From Acidovorax benzenivorans (GTDB taxonomy: Bacteria; Pseudomonadota; Gammaproteobacteria; Burkholderiales; Burkholderiaceae_C), in the NCBI RefSeq assembly GCF_028680575.1, contig NZ_JAPCKI010000001.1, positions 186,001 to 250,000 of the forward strand: DNA of 64,000 nucleotides, in the 5' to 3' direction. Position numbers and translations under genes: made by a program. The notes below the pieces were generated by a model. The model was given only the letters and a program-made list of their open reading frames with translations. It ran no database searches and was not told the origin of the DNA. Positions within the stretch are counted from its first letter, which is position 1. The number at the start of each line of letters is the position of its first letter. Shown here piece by piece: positions 7,689 to 16,285 of this stretch.

Positions 7689-9026
7689 ATGAAAACCATT
7701 GTTCTCGGCGCCGGCATCATCGGCATCAGCACGGCGTGGCACCTGCTGGAGCGCGGTCACGAAGTCATCGTGATCGACCGCCAGCCCGACGCTGCACTCG
7801 AAACCAGCTTCGCCAACGCTGCGCAGATCTCGGTGAGCTACTGCGAGCCGTGGGCCAACCGCGAAGCGCCGCTCAAGGCGCTCAAGTGGATGTTCGACAA
7901 AGAAGCCCCTCTGCTGTTTCGCCCGCAGATGGACTGGCAACAATGGCGCTGGGGCCTGCAGTTCCTGGCGCAGTGCAACGATGCGGCGTTTGAGCGCAAC
8001 GTGCAGCAGATCGTGGCGCTGGGGGCCTACAGCCATGCAGCGCTCAAGGACCTGGTCAGCGCCACGGGCATCGAATACAACCGGCTCGAACGCGGTATCG
8101 CCCACTTCTACACCGACCAGAAATCGTTTGATGCTGCGGGCCACGCCGTGGAGCTGATGCGCAAGCACGGCGTGCAGCGCCGTCTGGTCAGCCGCGACGA
8201 ACTGCTCAAAATCGAGCCCGCCTTCAAAGCCTACGGCGACAAGATCACCGGCGGCACCTACACCAGCACCGACGAAAGCGGCGACGCCCGCGTCTTCACG
8301 CAGGAACTGGCCCGCCGCTGCGCGGCACGCGGCGTGCAGTTCCTGTACGGCCACGATGTGCTGCGGCTGAACAAGATTGGCAATGCTATTGATTCAGTAG
8401 CAGTCATGCCAAATTCCACTAGCGCAAGCGGCAAAAAAGACTTCATATTGAAGGCCGACGCCGTTGTGGTGGCCTGCGGCTCCTACAGCGCGCCGCTGCT
8501 GCGCAGCGTGGGCGTGGACCTGCCAATCTACCCCGGCAAGGGCTACAGCGCCACGTTCCCGCTGCTCAAGCCCGAGGGCGCGCCCATGGTCTCCACCATC
8601 GACGACGGCAAGAAGATCGCCATGAGCCGCCTGGGCAACCATCTGCGCGTGGCGGGCACCATCGAACTCAACGGCTGGGACCTGACACTCGACAGCTCCC
8701 TCGCCCGCGCGCGCTGCCACATGCTTTCGCGCCGCATCGAAGCCATCTTGCCCGGTGTGTGCGACACCCGCACCCCCGAAGAAGGCGGCGACCCGCAATA
8801 CTGGACCGGCCTGCGCCCCGCCACTCCCACCAACATCCCGTTCATCGGCCGCACGCGTGTGGGCAAGCTCTGGGTCAACGCGGGCCACGGCACGCTGGGC
8901 TGGACGCATGGCGCGGGCTCTGGCAAGGCGATGGCCGAGCTGATCAGCGGCCAGGTCCCGGCCATGAACTTCGGTTTTTGTGGGATGGAAAACGGCTCAC
9001 GCCCGCTGACCGCCAAGGCCGCCTGA
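7689..9026 (+). CDS. dadA: D-amino acid dehydrogenase, DadA-like
   Basis: A 445-residue FAD-dependent oxidoreductase of the DadA family, which oxidises D-amino acids to 2-oxo acids and passes electrons to the membrane quinone pool. The N-terminus has the dinucleotide-binding fold VLGAGIIGISTAWHLLERG. The C-terminus has GLRPATPTNIPFIG and the second FAD motif around NAGHGTLGWTHGAGSG. Residues about 232-253 (NAIDSVAVMPNSTSASGKKDF) are encoded by a copy of the ~65-bp dispersed repeat and are unlike the surrounding protein. The gene is divergent from the ArgP-like regulator. Substrate preference cannot be read from the sequence. Confidence 0.88.
   Translation: MKTIVLGAGIIGISTAWHLLERGHEVIVIDRQPDAALETSFANAAQISVSYCEPWANREAPLKALKWMFDKEAPLLFRPQMDWQQWRWGLQFLAQCNDAAFERNVQQIVALGAYSHAALKDLVSATGIEYNRLERGIAHFYTDQKSFDAAGHAVELMRKHGVQRRLVSRDELLKIEPAFKAYGDKITGGTYTSTDESGDARVFTQELARRCAARGVQFLYGHDVLRLNKIGNAIDSVAVMPNSTSASGKKDFILKADAVVVACGSYSAPLLRSVGVDLPIYPGKGYSATFPLLKPEGAPMVSTIDDGKKIAMSRLGNHLRVAGTIELNGWDLTLDSSLARARCHMLSRRIEAILPGVCDTRTPEEGGDPQYWTGLRPATPTNIPFIGRTRVGKLWVNAGHGTLGWTHGAGSGKAMAELISGQVPAMNFGFCGMENGSRPLTAKAA
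8384..8449 (+). repeat. Dispersed ~65-bp element inside dadA
   Basis: It starts with the hairpin TGCTA-N9-TAGCA and runs through CACTAGCGCAAGCGGC to AAAAAAGACTTCA. It aligns with the copies at 31372 and 40085 and is read in frame through dadA without a stop. Confidence 0.6.
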
Positions 9027-9034
9027 CCCCGACC

Positions 9035-9760
9035 TCATCCAAAGCTTGCACCCCCACCCATGACGGCAAGGACGCGGGTGGGGGTCTCAGCGTCCCGGAA
9101 TCCGCCCGCGGCCCGCAGATCCAGCCCATCGAATCCACCCGCCAGCAGCGCTACCAGGCAGGCCGCCAGCAGCAGGCCCACCAGCATGGCACCCGCCAGA
9201 GCCCGCGCACTTTGGGGCTCTGACAGGTTCCAGTACAAGGCGCAGCCCACATGGGTGCCCAGCGCCCACACGGCGAGAAAGTAGTACGGGCCAAAGAACC
9301 ACTGCCAGGGTGGTGTGTGCATGCCCGCCGCCGCAAACTGCAGGTTGGTGTCCACGCCCTGAAACCGGCCCACCCACACGGCCGTCACGTGGACCAGCAG
9401 GAACAGCGCCAGGTAGCCCCCCGAGATGGCCTGCATCCACGCCACGCCCCCACGGCGCTGGCCGCGCCCGCGCCACAGCAAGGTCAGGCCGCTGCCGACC
9501 TGAAACAGCACACAGCCCAGCAGCAGGCCCTCGACCAGCGGCTGACGGTAGACCAGGCGCAGGGTTTCCAGCACCGACTGGTGCGCTGCCGCTCCGGCCA
9601 ACCCCGCCAGGTGACCCAGCAAATGGGTCGCCAGGAACGATGCCAGCGCGATGGCACTGGCGCGGTGCATGGGCCTCAGCGCAAGGCGCAGGCGCCATGC
9701 CCAGGTGCCAGCCAGGCCGGCGGCGGTGGCGCCCAGGGCGGGTTGACTGGTTTCGTGCAT
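9035..9760 (-). CDS. Multi-span membrane protein, possible cytochrome b-type subunit
   Basis: A 241-residue inner-membrane protein with about five or six hydrophobic segments. Histidines sit within or beside them: ATHLLGH near residue 50, LLVHVTAVWVGRF near 128 and LGTHVG near 178. This resembles cytochrome b subunits such as SdhC, but no partner subunits are nearby, so a haem role is only a suggestion. The ATG at 9760 has GGAGA eight bases upstream. It is divergent from a TetR gene, its likely regulator, and converges on dadA with eight bases between stops. Confidence 0.65.
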   Translation of the reverse strand: MHETSQPALGATAAGLAGTWAWRLRLALRPMHRASAIALASFLATHLLGHLAGLAGAAAHQSVLETLRLVYRQPLVEGLLLGCVLFQVGSGLTLLWRGRGQRRGGVAWMQAISGGYLALFLLVHVTAVWVGRFQGVDTNLQFAAAGMHTPPWQWFFGPYYFLAVWALGTHVGCALYWNLSEPQSARALAGAMLVGLLLAACLVALLAGGFDGLDLRAAGGFRDAETPTRVLAVMGGGASFG

Positions 9761-9806
9761 GAGGGGCTTCTCCGGGTGTTGCATGGGACTGGCTGCAGAA
9801 TACGCA

Positions 9807-9822
9807 GCGGCGCTGTCGCCGC
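9807..9822. promoter_or_regulatory. Inverted repeat between the membrane protein and tetR
   Basis: GCGGCG-CTGT-CGCCGC forms a perfect short inverted repeat in the 88-base divergent gap, a possible TetR operator. It is GC-only and could also occur by chance in this genome. Confidence 0.3.
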
Positions 9823-9848
9823 CTACTCGCATTGCGCTCAGGTTTTCC

Positions 9849-10502
9849 ATGCCCGCTGCCTCTTCTGCCCCCCGCCGCTCGCCCCGACAGGAACGCTCGC
9901 AATTCACGGTCGATGCCATTTTCGAAGCCGTCGCACGCATCGTGGCGACACAGGGCGAAGGCGCGCTCACCACCAACCGCATCGCCGAGCTGGCCGGTGT
10001 GTCCGTGGGCTCGCTGTACCAATACTTTCCGAGCAAGGACGCGATCCTGCTGGCGATGCTGGACCAGCACTGCGACCGGGTGATGCTGGAGCTGGACGCC
10101 CTGCTGGCACGCGCCGAGGCCTGGACGCCCGAGCAGCAGGTGCGCCTGTATGTGCGCCACTACCTGCAGGCCTTTGGCGGCGGGCCGCATGAGGGGCGCG
10201 CACTCGCCCGCCTGTCCTGGAAACTCGACTACCGGGAGTCCGTGCTGATCTCGGTGCGCGGCACCAGTGAGCGGCTGGCGTTGCACCTGCAGCGCATGGC
10301 GAAGGAGCAGCAACTGCAGGCACCGTCGGCCGCACAGCTGTTTGTGCTCACCCGCGCCTTCATGGGCGCAGTGCGCTCGGCGTCGCTGGAGCAATCGCCC
10401 CTGCTGGACAGCGGCGAGTTCGAGGAGGCGCTGGTAGGGCTTTGCCTCGCAACCCTGGCGCCCGGCGCGGGTCTGCGGGGCGGCGCTACGATGGCGCCAT
10501 GA
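9849..10502 (+). CDS. TetR family transcriptional regulator
   Basis: A 217-residue TetR repressor. The helix-turn-helix (TTNRIAELAGVSVGSLYQYF) lies at about residues 38-58 behind a basic N-terminal tail. The ligand domain is unassigned. The ATG at 9849 is chosen over an in-frame ATG at 9759 that would run into the divergent gene. Its stop overlaps the start of the following FMN reductase (ATGA at 10499-10502), so the two form an operon. The divergent membrane protein is the other likely target. Confidence 0.87.
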   Translation: MPAASSAPRRSPRQERSQFTVDAIFEAVARIVATQGEGALTTNRIAELAGVSVGSLYQYFPSKDAILLAMLDQHCDRVMLELDALLARAEAWTPEQQVRLYVRHYLQAFGGGPHEGRALARLSWKLDYRESVLISVRGTSERLALHLQRMAKEQQLQAPSAAQLFVLTRAFMGAVRSASLEQSPLLDSGEFEEALVGLCLATLAPGAGLRGGATMAP

Positions 10503-11074
10503 CCACGCCCACCGCACCGTACTACCTCTTTCTCACCACCTCCACCCGCGAACCGGGCCACACCGGCAACACCGAATGGCTGGCCCGCCAGGCCGCTGCC
10601 GCATTGCCCCCGGGCACCCCGCAGACCTGGCACCACCTGGCACAAATGCACATGCCGCCTTTTGTGGACCAGCGCCACACCTCGGGCACCTACGCACCGC
10701 CCGAGGACGACATGAAGACCTTGCTCGACGCCACGCTGGCGGCCACACACATCATCTTTGTGGCACCGGTCTACTGGTACAGCATCCCGTCGCCGCTCAA
10801 GACCTACCTCGACCACTGGAGCGCCTGGATGCGCGTTCCCGGCCTGGACTTCAAGGACGCCATGGGCCGCAAGACGCTGGCGCTCATCACCACCAGCGGC
10901 GACCGCACCAAGGCCCAGCCCATGATCGACTCGGTGGCACTGTGTGCGCAGTTCCTGTCCATGACCTGGGGCGGCGCGCTGTGGGGCAAAGGCGGGCCAC
11001 CGGGCGCCGTGCAGGCCGATGCGCAGGCGGTGGAGGCGGCCAGCCGCTTCCTGGTCACCCCCGCTGTAGGTTGA
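10499..11074 (+). CDS. NAD(P)H-dependent FMN reductase / flavodoxin-fold protein
   Basis: A 191-residue protein with the flavodoxin-like fold of NAD(P)H:FMN or quinone reductases. It has a short N-terminal strand (YYLFLTTSTRE), the FMN-contact segment FVAPVYWYSIPSPLKTYLDHW (about residues 85-105), and LALITTSG. It is translationally coupled to the upstream tetR gene by a four-base overlap, which suggests induction by a quinone, nitro or electrophile ligand of that repressor. Substrate unknown. Confidence 0.85.
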   Translation: MTTPTAPYYLFLTTSTREPGHTGNTEWLARQAAAALPPGTPQTWHHLAQMHMPPFVDQRHTSGTYAPPEDDMKTLLDATLAATHIIFVAPVYWYSIPSPLKTYLDHWSAWMRVPGLDFKDAMGRKTLALITTSGDRTKAQPMIDSVALCAQFLSMTWGGALWGKGGPPGAVQADAQAVEAASRFLVTPAVG

Positions 11075-11076
11075 TC

Positions 11077-11835
11077 TCAGCGGTCCAGCGAAGCACGCTG
11101 GGCCACTATACCCAGCCATTCATGCAGCGCCAGGCTGCTGTCGGACAGGGCCGAGGCGCGGGGCAGCACGCGATAGAGCTTGCGTGACTGCCCCCCTTTG
11201 AAGCCCATGGGCGCAGGCAGCACCTGCAGCCCGGCGTGTTCAAAGTCCTTCACGGCCCGAACCATGTGCCAGCCGTGGGTGACGAGCGCGATGCGCTCGA
11301 TGCCAGCGGCCTTGAGCAACACGGCCGATTTTTCGGCGTTGTTGCGGGTATCGAGAGATTCCACTTCGGTCCAACGCACACGGCCCTTAAATTCGCGCTC
11401 CACCACATCCTTCATCACCAAAGCCTCGGCCCGCGTGCCCCCCGTGGAGCCCCCCGTGGCCAGGATGGGCAGGCCGGTCTGCTGCTGCAGGTAGGCCGCA
11501 TAACGCACGCGTTCGCGCGCTCCCCGGCTGAGCACATCCACGCCGTATTCGGGTGCGACAGTGTCAGCCCCACCGCCCAGCACCACGATGGCCTGCACCT
11601 TCGCCTCGGGCAACTGGCGCGGAGTGACAGCGGGGTACCGCTCCAGGCTGCGCACCAGCATGTCAGCCACCGGCGGCCAGGACAACACCAGCACCGACAA
11701 CAGCGACAGCACCACCAGCGTGGTGCCGGTGCGACGGTGGTAGCGCGCAATCCACAAGCCGAACAACGCCAGCAGGATGCTGGACACCGGAGGCAACAAC
11801 AGCGCAGACAGGATTTTCTTGAGGGCAAACAACAT
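11077..11835 (-). CDS. YdcF/ElyC-like DUF218 membrane protein
   Basis: A 252-residue protein with two N-terminal membrane spans (about residues 8-27 and 37-58), followed by a periplasmic DUF218 domain beginning AIVVLGGGAD. It includes ATGGSTGGTRAEA, SLDTRNNAEKSA and VTHGWHMVRA. E. coli ElyC, which has this layout, affects envelope polysaccharide and peptidoglycan precursor use at low temperature; the biochemical reaction is unknown. The start at 11835 removes a basic, non-conserved extension. It lies downstream of the alpha/beta hydrolase on the same strand, 116 bases away, and converges on the FMN reductase. Confidence 0.85.
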   Translation of the reverse strand: MLFALKKILSALLLPPVSSILLALFGLWIARYHRRTGTTLVVLSLLSVLVLSWPPVADMLVRSLERYPAVTPRQLPEAKVQAIVVLGGGADTVAPEYGVDVLSRGARERVRYAAYLQQQTGLPILATGGSTGGTRAEALVMKDVVEREFKGRVRWTEVESLDTRNNAEKSAVLLKAAGIERIALVTHGWHMVRAVKDFEHAGLQVLPAPMGFKGGQSRKLYRVLPRASALSDSSLALHEWLGIVAQRASLDR

Positions 11836-11951
11836 GGAAAAGCAACGTTCGCGCCCAGGCGCGGCGGCCCGGTACATCGAGATCGGAAGGGTCAGAAGGC
11901 GTGCATGAATTCGGCGGGACGAGCGGACATGGCGGGTTCGTTCACACCTTC

Positions 11952-12743
11952 TCAGTGCAGCGTGCGCCGGTGGGCCAGAAAATCCAGCAGCGCAGCGTCA
12001 AAACCTTCGGGGTCTTCCAGCTGCGGCCAGTGCCCCACATGCGGCAGCAGCACCGTCTGCGCATCCGGCAGTACCTGGGCCAGGGCTTGCAGGGCTGCGG
12101 GTGGAGTGCAGCGGTCCTGGTCGCCCCCCACCAGCAACACGGGCATGGCCAGGTGCGCCAGTGCGGAGGCGCCCCGGTCAAACGTGGGCAGAGCCGCCAG
12201 CGCGCGGCGGTAGGCGCCCGGAAACACCCGGCCCAGCGCGTGGCCCGCCAGGCGCACCCCTTCGGGCAGGGCGCCGGTGCCAATGCACTGTGGCACCAGG
12301 GTCTGCGCCAGTTGCTCCATGCTGCCGCCCGCATTCAGGGCCTTGAGGGCGTGCTCCCGCGGCGCCACCCAGTCTTGCACGGCCTGGGCATCCAGCGCCG
12401 GGCCGCCTGCGCACAGCACCATGCGGCGCACCCGCGAGGCGTCGCGCACGGCGGCCTCCAGCGCCACCATGGCGCCCATGCCATGGCCCACCAGCGTGAC
12501 CGGACCGCAGCGCAGGGCATCGATCAGCGCCAGGCAGCTTTGCGCCAGCGCCTTGAAGGTGTAGGGCTCCACCGGCGCACTGCGCCCATAGCCAGGCATA
12601 TCCCACGCCACGGCGCGGTAGCCAACCGTGGCCAGGGTCTCCACCTGGGGCGCGAAGGTGAGGTGGTCGCCGTCGGCATCGTGCAGCATGAGCACGGTGG
12701 GGCCGGAGCCCAGGGCGGTGAAGGTAGGAAGCAATGCAGCCAT
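11952..12743 (-). CDS. Alpha/beta-fold hydrolase
   Basis: A 263-residue alpha/beta hydrolase without a signal peptide. The nucleophile elbow is GHGMGAM (serine replaced by methionine in the usual G-x-S-x-G place), with the oxyanion strand VLMLHDADG, the acid in GGDQDRCTP and the histidine in LPHVGHWPQ. The missing serine is notable: the protein may be a non-hydrolytic relative or use another residue. It is divergent from the flavin reductase/MOSC pair. Confidence 0.8.
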   Translation of the reverse strand: MAALLPTFTALGSGPTVLMLHDADGDHLTFAPQVETLATVGYRAVAWDMPGYGRSAPVEPYTFKALAQSCLALIDALRCGPVTLVGHGMGAMVALEAAVRDASRVRRMVLCAGGPALDAQAVQDWVAPREHALKALNAGGSMEQLAQTLVPQCIGTGALPEGVRLAGHALGRVFPGAYRRALAALPTFDRGASALAHLAMPVLLVGGDQDRCTPPAALQALAQVLPDAQTVLLPHVGHWPQLEDPEGFDAALLDFLAHRRTLH

Positions 12744-12852
12744 GCGGTGAAAAGCAGAAGTAAACCCCGCAACAGCGCGGCGGAGGGTGGCGCCTGATAA
12801 TAGGTCCTGTCGCTTGCCCCCACGCCGCCACTGCTGGCGCCGCTTTTCTTTT

Positions 12853-13374
12853 GTGAACCCTTCGCCCCCCCGCCCCGCCCTCGCCCTGCCGCCGAGCTTT
12901 TCGACCCGCGAATTTCGCGATGCGCTGGGCATGTTCGCCACGGGTGTGACCATCGTCACCGCCCGCAATGCGGCGGGCGAACTGGTGGGGCTCACGGCCA
13001 GCTCGTTCAACTCGGTGTCGCTGGAGCCCCCGCTGGTGCTGTGGAGCCTGTCGCACGGCGCCAGCACCATGCCGGCCTTTGCCAACGGCTCGCACTACGC
13101 CATCCATGTGCTGGCCGCCGACCAGAAAGACCTGGCCGAACGGTTCGCCACCCGCGGCATCGACCGCTGGGCGGGCCTGGAGCACCGCCCCGGTATCAGC
13201 GGCGCGCCACTGCTGGCCGGTGCCGCCGCCACGTTTGAGTGCTTCAACCGCAGCCAGTACAAGGAGGGTGACCACACCATCTTCGTGGGCGAGGTGGAGC
13301 GCTGCGAGCACCGCGAGGGCGCATCGCCCCTGCTGTACCACGGCGGCAAGTTCTACACCGAGCACCCGCTGTGA
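12853..13374 (+). CDS. Flavin reductase family protein
   Basis: A 173-residue FMN-binding split-barrel protein of the DIM6/NTAB flavin reductase family, which reduces FMN or FAD with NAD(P)H for a partner monooxygenase. Visible signatures are FATGVTIVTA, GLTASSFNSVSLEPPLVL, and the closing GDHTIFVGEVE with HGGKFY. The GTG at 12853 is preferred because it begins shortly before the conserved region; an ATG at 12787 is an alternative. No monooxygenase is adjacent. The stop overlaps the GTG start of the MOSC gene, so the pair is an operon. Confidence 0.87.
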   Translation: MNPSPPRPALALPPSFSTREFRDALGMFATGVTIVTARNAAGELVGLTASSFNSVSLEPPLVLWSLSHGASTMPAFANGSHYAIHVLAADQKDLAERFATRGIDRWAGLEHRPGISGAPLLAGAAATFECFNRSQYKEGDHTIFVGEVERCEHREGASPLLYHGGKFYTEHPL

Positions 13375-13961
13375 CGACGCCCTCTGTCGTCCTGCGCCAC
13401 CTGAACATCGGCACGGGCCGCCGCCTGCAGGTGGGCGAGCGGTCGGTGCTCACCGCCATCGACAAAACGCCTGTCACTGGTCCTGTGGCCGTGGGCCCGC
13501 TGGGGCTGGCGGGCGACGAGCAGGCCGACCTGAGCGTGCACGGCGGCCTGGCCAAGGCGGTATATGCCTATCCCGCCGCGCACTATGCGTTCTGGCAGGC
13601 GCAGCGCCGCGACCGGGGCGTGAGCCTGTTCGACGAAGCGCTGCCACCGGGCTTCATGGGCGAAAACCTCACCATCGACGGACCGCTGGAGCATGAAGTG
13701 TTCGTGGGCGACGAATGGCATTTCCCTGACTGCGTGCTGCGCGTCACGGCGCCGCGCGAGCCGTGCTTCAAGTTCGCGGCGGTGATGGGCTTTGCCCAGG
13801 CGGGCCGCGCCATGGCGGTGGCGGGCTGCTGCGGCTACTACCTGGCGGTGGACCGGCCCGGCACCATCGCCGCCGGGCAGACCGCCACGCTGGTGGCGGG
13901 ACAACGCGGGCTCAGCATTGCACAGGCTTTTGCGGGCAAGTTCGCCAAACACGCGCGATGA
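13371..13961 (+). CDS. MOSC domain protein, YiiM-like
   Basis: A 196-residue MOSC-domain protein resembling YiiM, a molybdenum-cofactor enzyme that reduces N-hydroxylated bases such as 6-hydroxylaminopurine. The core region includes GDEQADLSVHGG, GFMGENLT and the cysteine of APREPCFKF (about residue 129), the expected molybdenum ligand. Translation starts at a GTG overlapping the stop of the flavin reductase. That coupling suggests a shared redox role, perhaps with the flavin enzyme supplying electrons, but this is inference. Confidence 0.85.
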   Translation: MTTPSVVLRHLNIGTGRRLQVGERSVLTAIDKTPVTGPVAVGPLGLAGDEQADLSVHGGLAKAVYAYPAAHYAFWQAQRRDRGVSLFDEALPPGFMGENLTIDGPLEHEVFVGDEWHFPDCVLRVTAPREPCFKFAAVMGFAQAGRAMAVAGCCGYYLAVDRPGTIAAGQTATLVAGQRGLSIAQAFAGKFAKHAR

Positions 13962-14004
13962 CCCCGTTGCGGCCGCCCTTGCACGCCGCAGGCCCTACAC
14001 ACTG

Positions 14005-16203
14005 CTATTCCGCAGTCACCAACTGGCGCGCCTGCGCTTGCAGCTGCGGAAACACCTTGCCCACCAACTGCAGCTGCGCCGCCATGAGGCTGTGCGCACT
14101 GGGCGCTGCGGGCACCGTGCCCCACTCGCGCAGCACTTGGGCCACTGCCGGGGCGCTGTGGGCCTTGCGAACCCGGCCTGACTGCTGCGCGCGCTCCAGC
14201 TCCAGCGCCAACTGCTGCAGGGACGCCAGCAGGGTTTGCGCCAGCTCGCGTGTGGTCTCGTCCATGGGCTGGGCCGCCGCGCCACCGCGTTGAGCGCCCA
14301 GGGCCGACAGGTAGTTGAGCTGGGTGTGCGACAGGCACAGAAAATGCGCCACCACCTCGGCGTTGCCACGCACATGCAAGGGCTCCTTGAGCATGGCGCT
14401 GTACGAGTTGGACAGCGCGGCATCGGCATTGTGCGCATTGCGCCGGGCCAGGCGGTAGGCCAGGTGGTCACACTTGCCGCCCTGGTACTGGGCCAGAATC
14501 TCCCGCAGATACAGCGCCTGGGTCTGCAACACCTGGGCGGCCAGCCGGGGCCAGTGGCGCGACTGCCACGACGGCAGCACCAGCCATGAGGCCACGGCGG
14601 CGATCACGCAGCCCACCACGGTATCGAGCAGGCGCGCGGAGATCACGCCGCTGGCCGCACCCATCTGGTGAAAGCTGAGCAGCAGCAAGGTGGTGACAGC
14701 CGCCGTAGCCAGGGTATAGCGGGTGTGCCGCGCCCCAAAAAACACCGCGCCCCCCAGCACCAGCAAGGCGGCCTGCACCAGCTCGCCCGGAAACAGCTGG
14801 ATCACCGCCCACCCCAGCGCAAGCCCCATGGCGGTGCCCTTGGCGCGCTCCATCAGCCGCGTCTGCGTGGCCGCGTACTGCGGCTGGCTCACGAACACGA
14901 TGGTCAGCAAGATCCAGTACCCGTGCGAATCGGCCGTGGCCTGCATGATCGCAAAGCCCACCATGAGGGACAGGCTCAGCCGCAGGCTGTGGCGCAGCCA
15001 GGGAGACTGCAGCTGCCAGTGCGATCGCAGGCGTGTCCAGGCATCGCGCAGGCTGCGGGGCTCGCGGTCAAACAGTGCGTGGTCCACCGCCACTTCGGCG
15101 TTGCCAGCTGGCAGCGCCAGCGCACCGGCAAACACCCCGGCCAGCGCGGTCAGGTTGTCGGCCAACGCATGCAGTGACCGCAACGCCCGCGACTGGGCGG
15201 GAAGGGACGCGGCACCGGCGGACTGCGCCTGGGACGCCAGGTGCGCCACGGCGGCCTGCATGTCCTCGATGGCGCGGGCCGTGACGCCCCAGTGCTGCGG
15301 CACTGTCTGCGCCTCGATGGCCCCCGACAGCTTGAGCGCCTGCTCGCCCAGCAGCGTGAGCACGCGCTGGCAGCGGTACAGCACATCGCTGTGAAAAAAC
15401 GACTGCGCCAACAGGTCGTAGTGCTCGTGCGACGAACTCACGCGCTCGTGCACATCCTGCGCGGCCAGGTACTGGTGCATGGCCGCCTGCAGCCACAGCG
15501 GGGGCGTGCCGGGGCCCATGCGGCTGATCAGGCTCTCCTTGGTGGCGTTGAGGGCATCCACCACGCGCCCGTTATGCAGCGCCAGTGCCATGCGGCGGCG
15601 CTCCAGGTCCACATCACGCACGGGTTCGAGCAGCAACGCCTTCAGGCGCAGGTATTCGCCCAGCATGGCGTAGAGCTTGGCCAGGCGGTAACGCACCGGC
15701 GCACGCGGCAGCACGGCATGCCACAACACCGACACCACCCCATACCAGGCAGCGCCCGCCAGCATGCGGGGGATGGCCTCACCCGCACCAGCGCGACTGC
15801 TGTGCGCGGCCAGCCCCGCGTAGATGAACAGGATGAGCGAGCCAAAGGCAATGGCGCGGTAGCGCTCGCTCAGCGCCCCCAGCATGGTGATGCCAAAGGC
15901 CAGCACCGCCATCACCCCCATCAACCCCCAGGGCCAGGACACCGCAGCCCAGACCGCACCGGCCATGAGGCCAAAACACGCCAGCGCCAGGCACTGTGCC
16001 CGCAGGCGCCCGCGCCAGCTGTCGTCGGTTTCGGTGAGTGCGCTGGCGATCACGCCCAGCAGCACCGGCATCAGCTCGGCCTGCCAGTCCACCCACCATC
16101 CGTAGGCGAGCACCACGGCCAGAGCCACAAAGGCCCGGGCACCGCGCGTAACACCCTCATGGTTGCGTGCGCGCTGCCAGCTGAGTTTCCAGGTTGTATC
16201 CAC
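14005..16203 (-). CDS. FUSC/YccS-like inner membrane protein
   Basis: A 732-residue protein of the YccS/YhfK (FUSC, aromatic acid exporter-like) family. It has two similar membrane blocks of about six spans each (residues 25-170 and 400-530). Each is followed by a long soluble helical region; the second block contains GYWILLTIVFVSQPQYAATQTR, a family hallmark. Such proteins are thought to export aromatic acids or other anions with a periplasmic partner, but none is encoded nearby. A perfect GGGTTAACCC palindrome lies 12 bases upstream of the start, where a bound regulator would block initiation. Confidence 0.88.
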   Translation of the reverse strand: MDTTWKLSWQRARNHEGVTRGARAFVALAVVLAYGWWVDWQAELMPVLLGVIASALTETDDSWRGRLRAQCLALACFGLMAGAVWAAVSWPWGLMGVMAVLAFGITMLGALSERYRAIAFGSLILFIYAGLAAHSSRAGAGEAIPRMLAGAAWYGVVSVLWHAVLPRAPVRYRLAKLYAMLGEYLRLKALLLEPVRDVDLERRRMALALHNGRVVDALNATKESLISRMGPGTPPLWLQAAMHQYLAAQDVHERVSSSHEHYDLLAQSFFHSDVLYRCQRVLTLLGEQALKLSGAIEAQTVPQHWGVTARAIEDMQAAVAHLASQAQSAGAASLPAQSRALRSLHALADNLTALAGVFAGALALPAGNAEVAVDHALFDREPRSLRDAWTRLRSHWQLQSPWLRHSLRLSLSLMVGFAIMQATADSHGYWILLTIVFVSQPQYAATQTRLMERAKGTAMGLALGWAVIQLFPGELVQAALLVLGGAVFFGARHTRYTLATAAVTTLLLLSFHQMGAASGVISARLLDTVVGCVIAAVASWLVLPSWQSRHWPRLAAQVLQTQALYLREILAQYQGGKCDHLAYRLARRNAHNADAALSNSYSAMLKEPLHVRGNAEVVAHFLCLSHTQLNYLSALGAQRGGAAAQPMDETTRELAQTLLASLQQLALELERAQQSGRVRKAHSAPAVAQVLREWGTVPAAPSAHSLMAAQLQLVGKVFPQLQAQARQLVTAE

Positions 16204-16214
16204 CGATAGGCCTC

Positions 16215-16230
16215 TTAGGGTTAACCCTAA
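16215..16230. promoter_or_regulatory. Perfect palindrome TTAGGGTTAACCCTAA
   Basis: A 16-bp perfect palindrome 12 bases before the FUSC-protein start. Related sites occur at 3368, 36268 and 38020. Position and symmetry suggest a repressor operator. Confidence 0.55.
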
Positions 16231-16285
16231 ATTTCCAGCAATTATCGGGCCACCGGATGTGGGAAGAGGCAGTGGCCAAGATCAT

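Noticed and set aside
10499..10502. A frameshift between tetR and the FMN reductase gene
   Set aside because: Both proteins are complete. The ATGA overlap is normal translational coupling.
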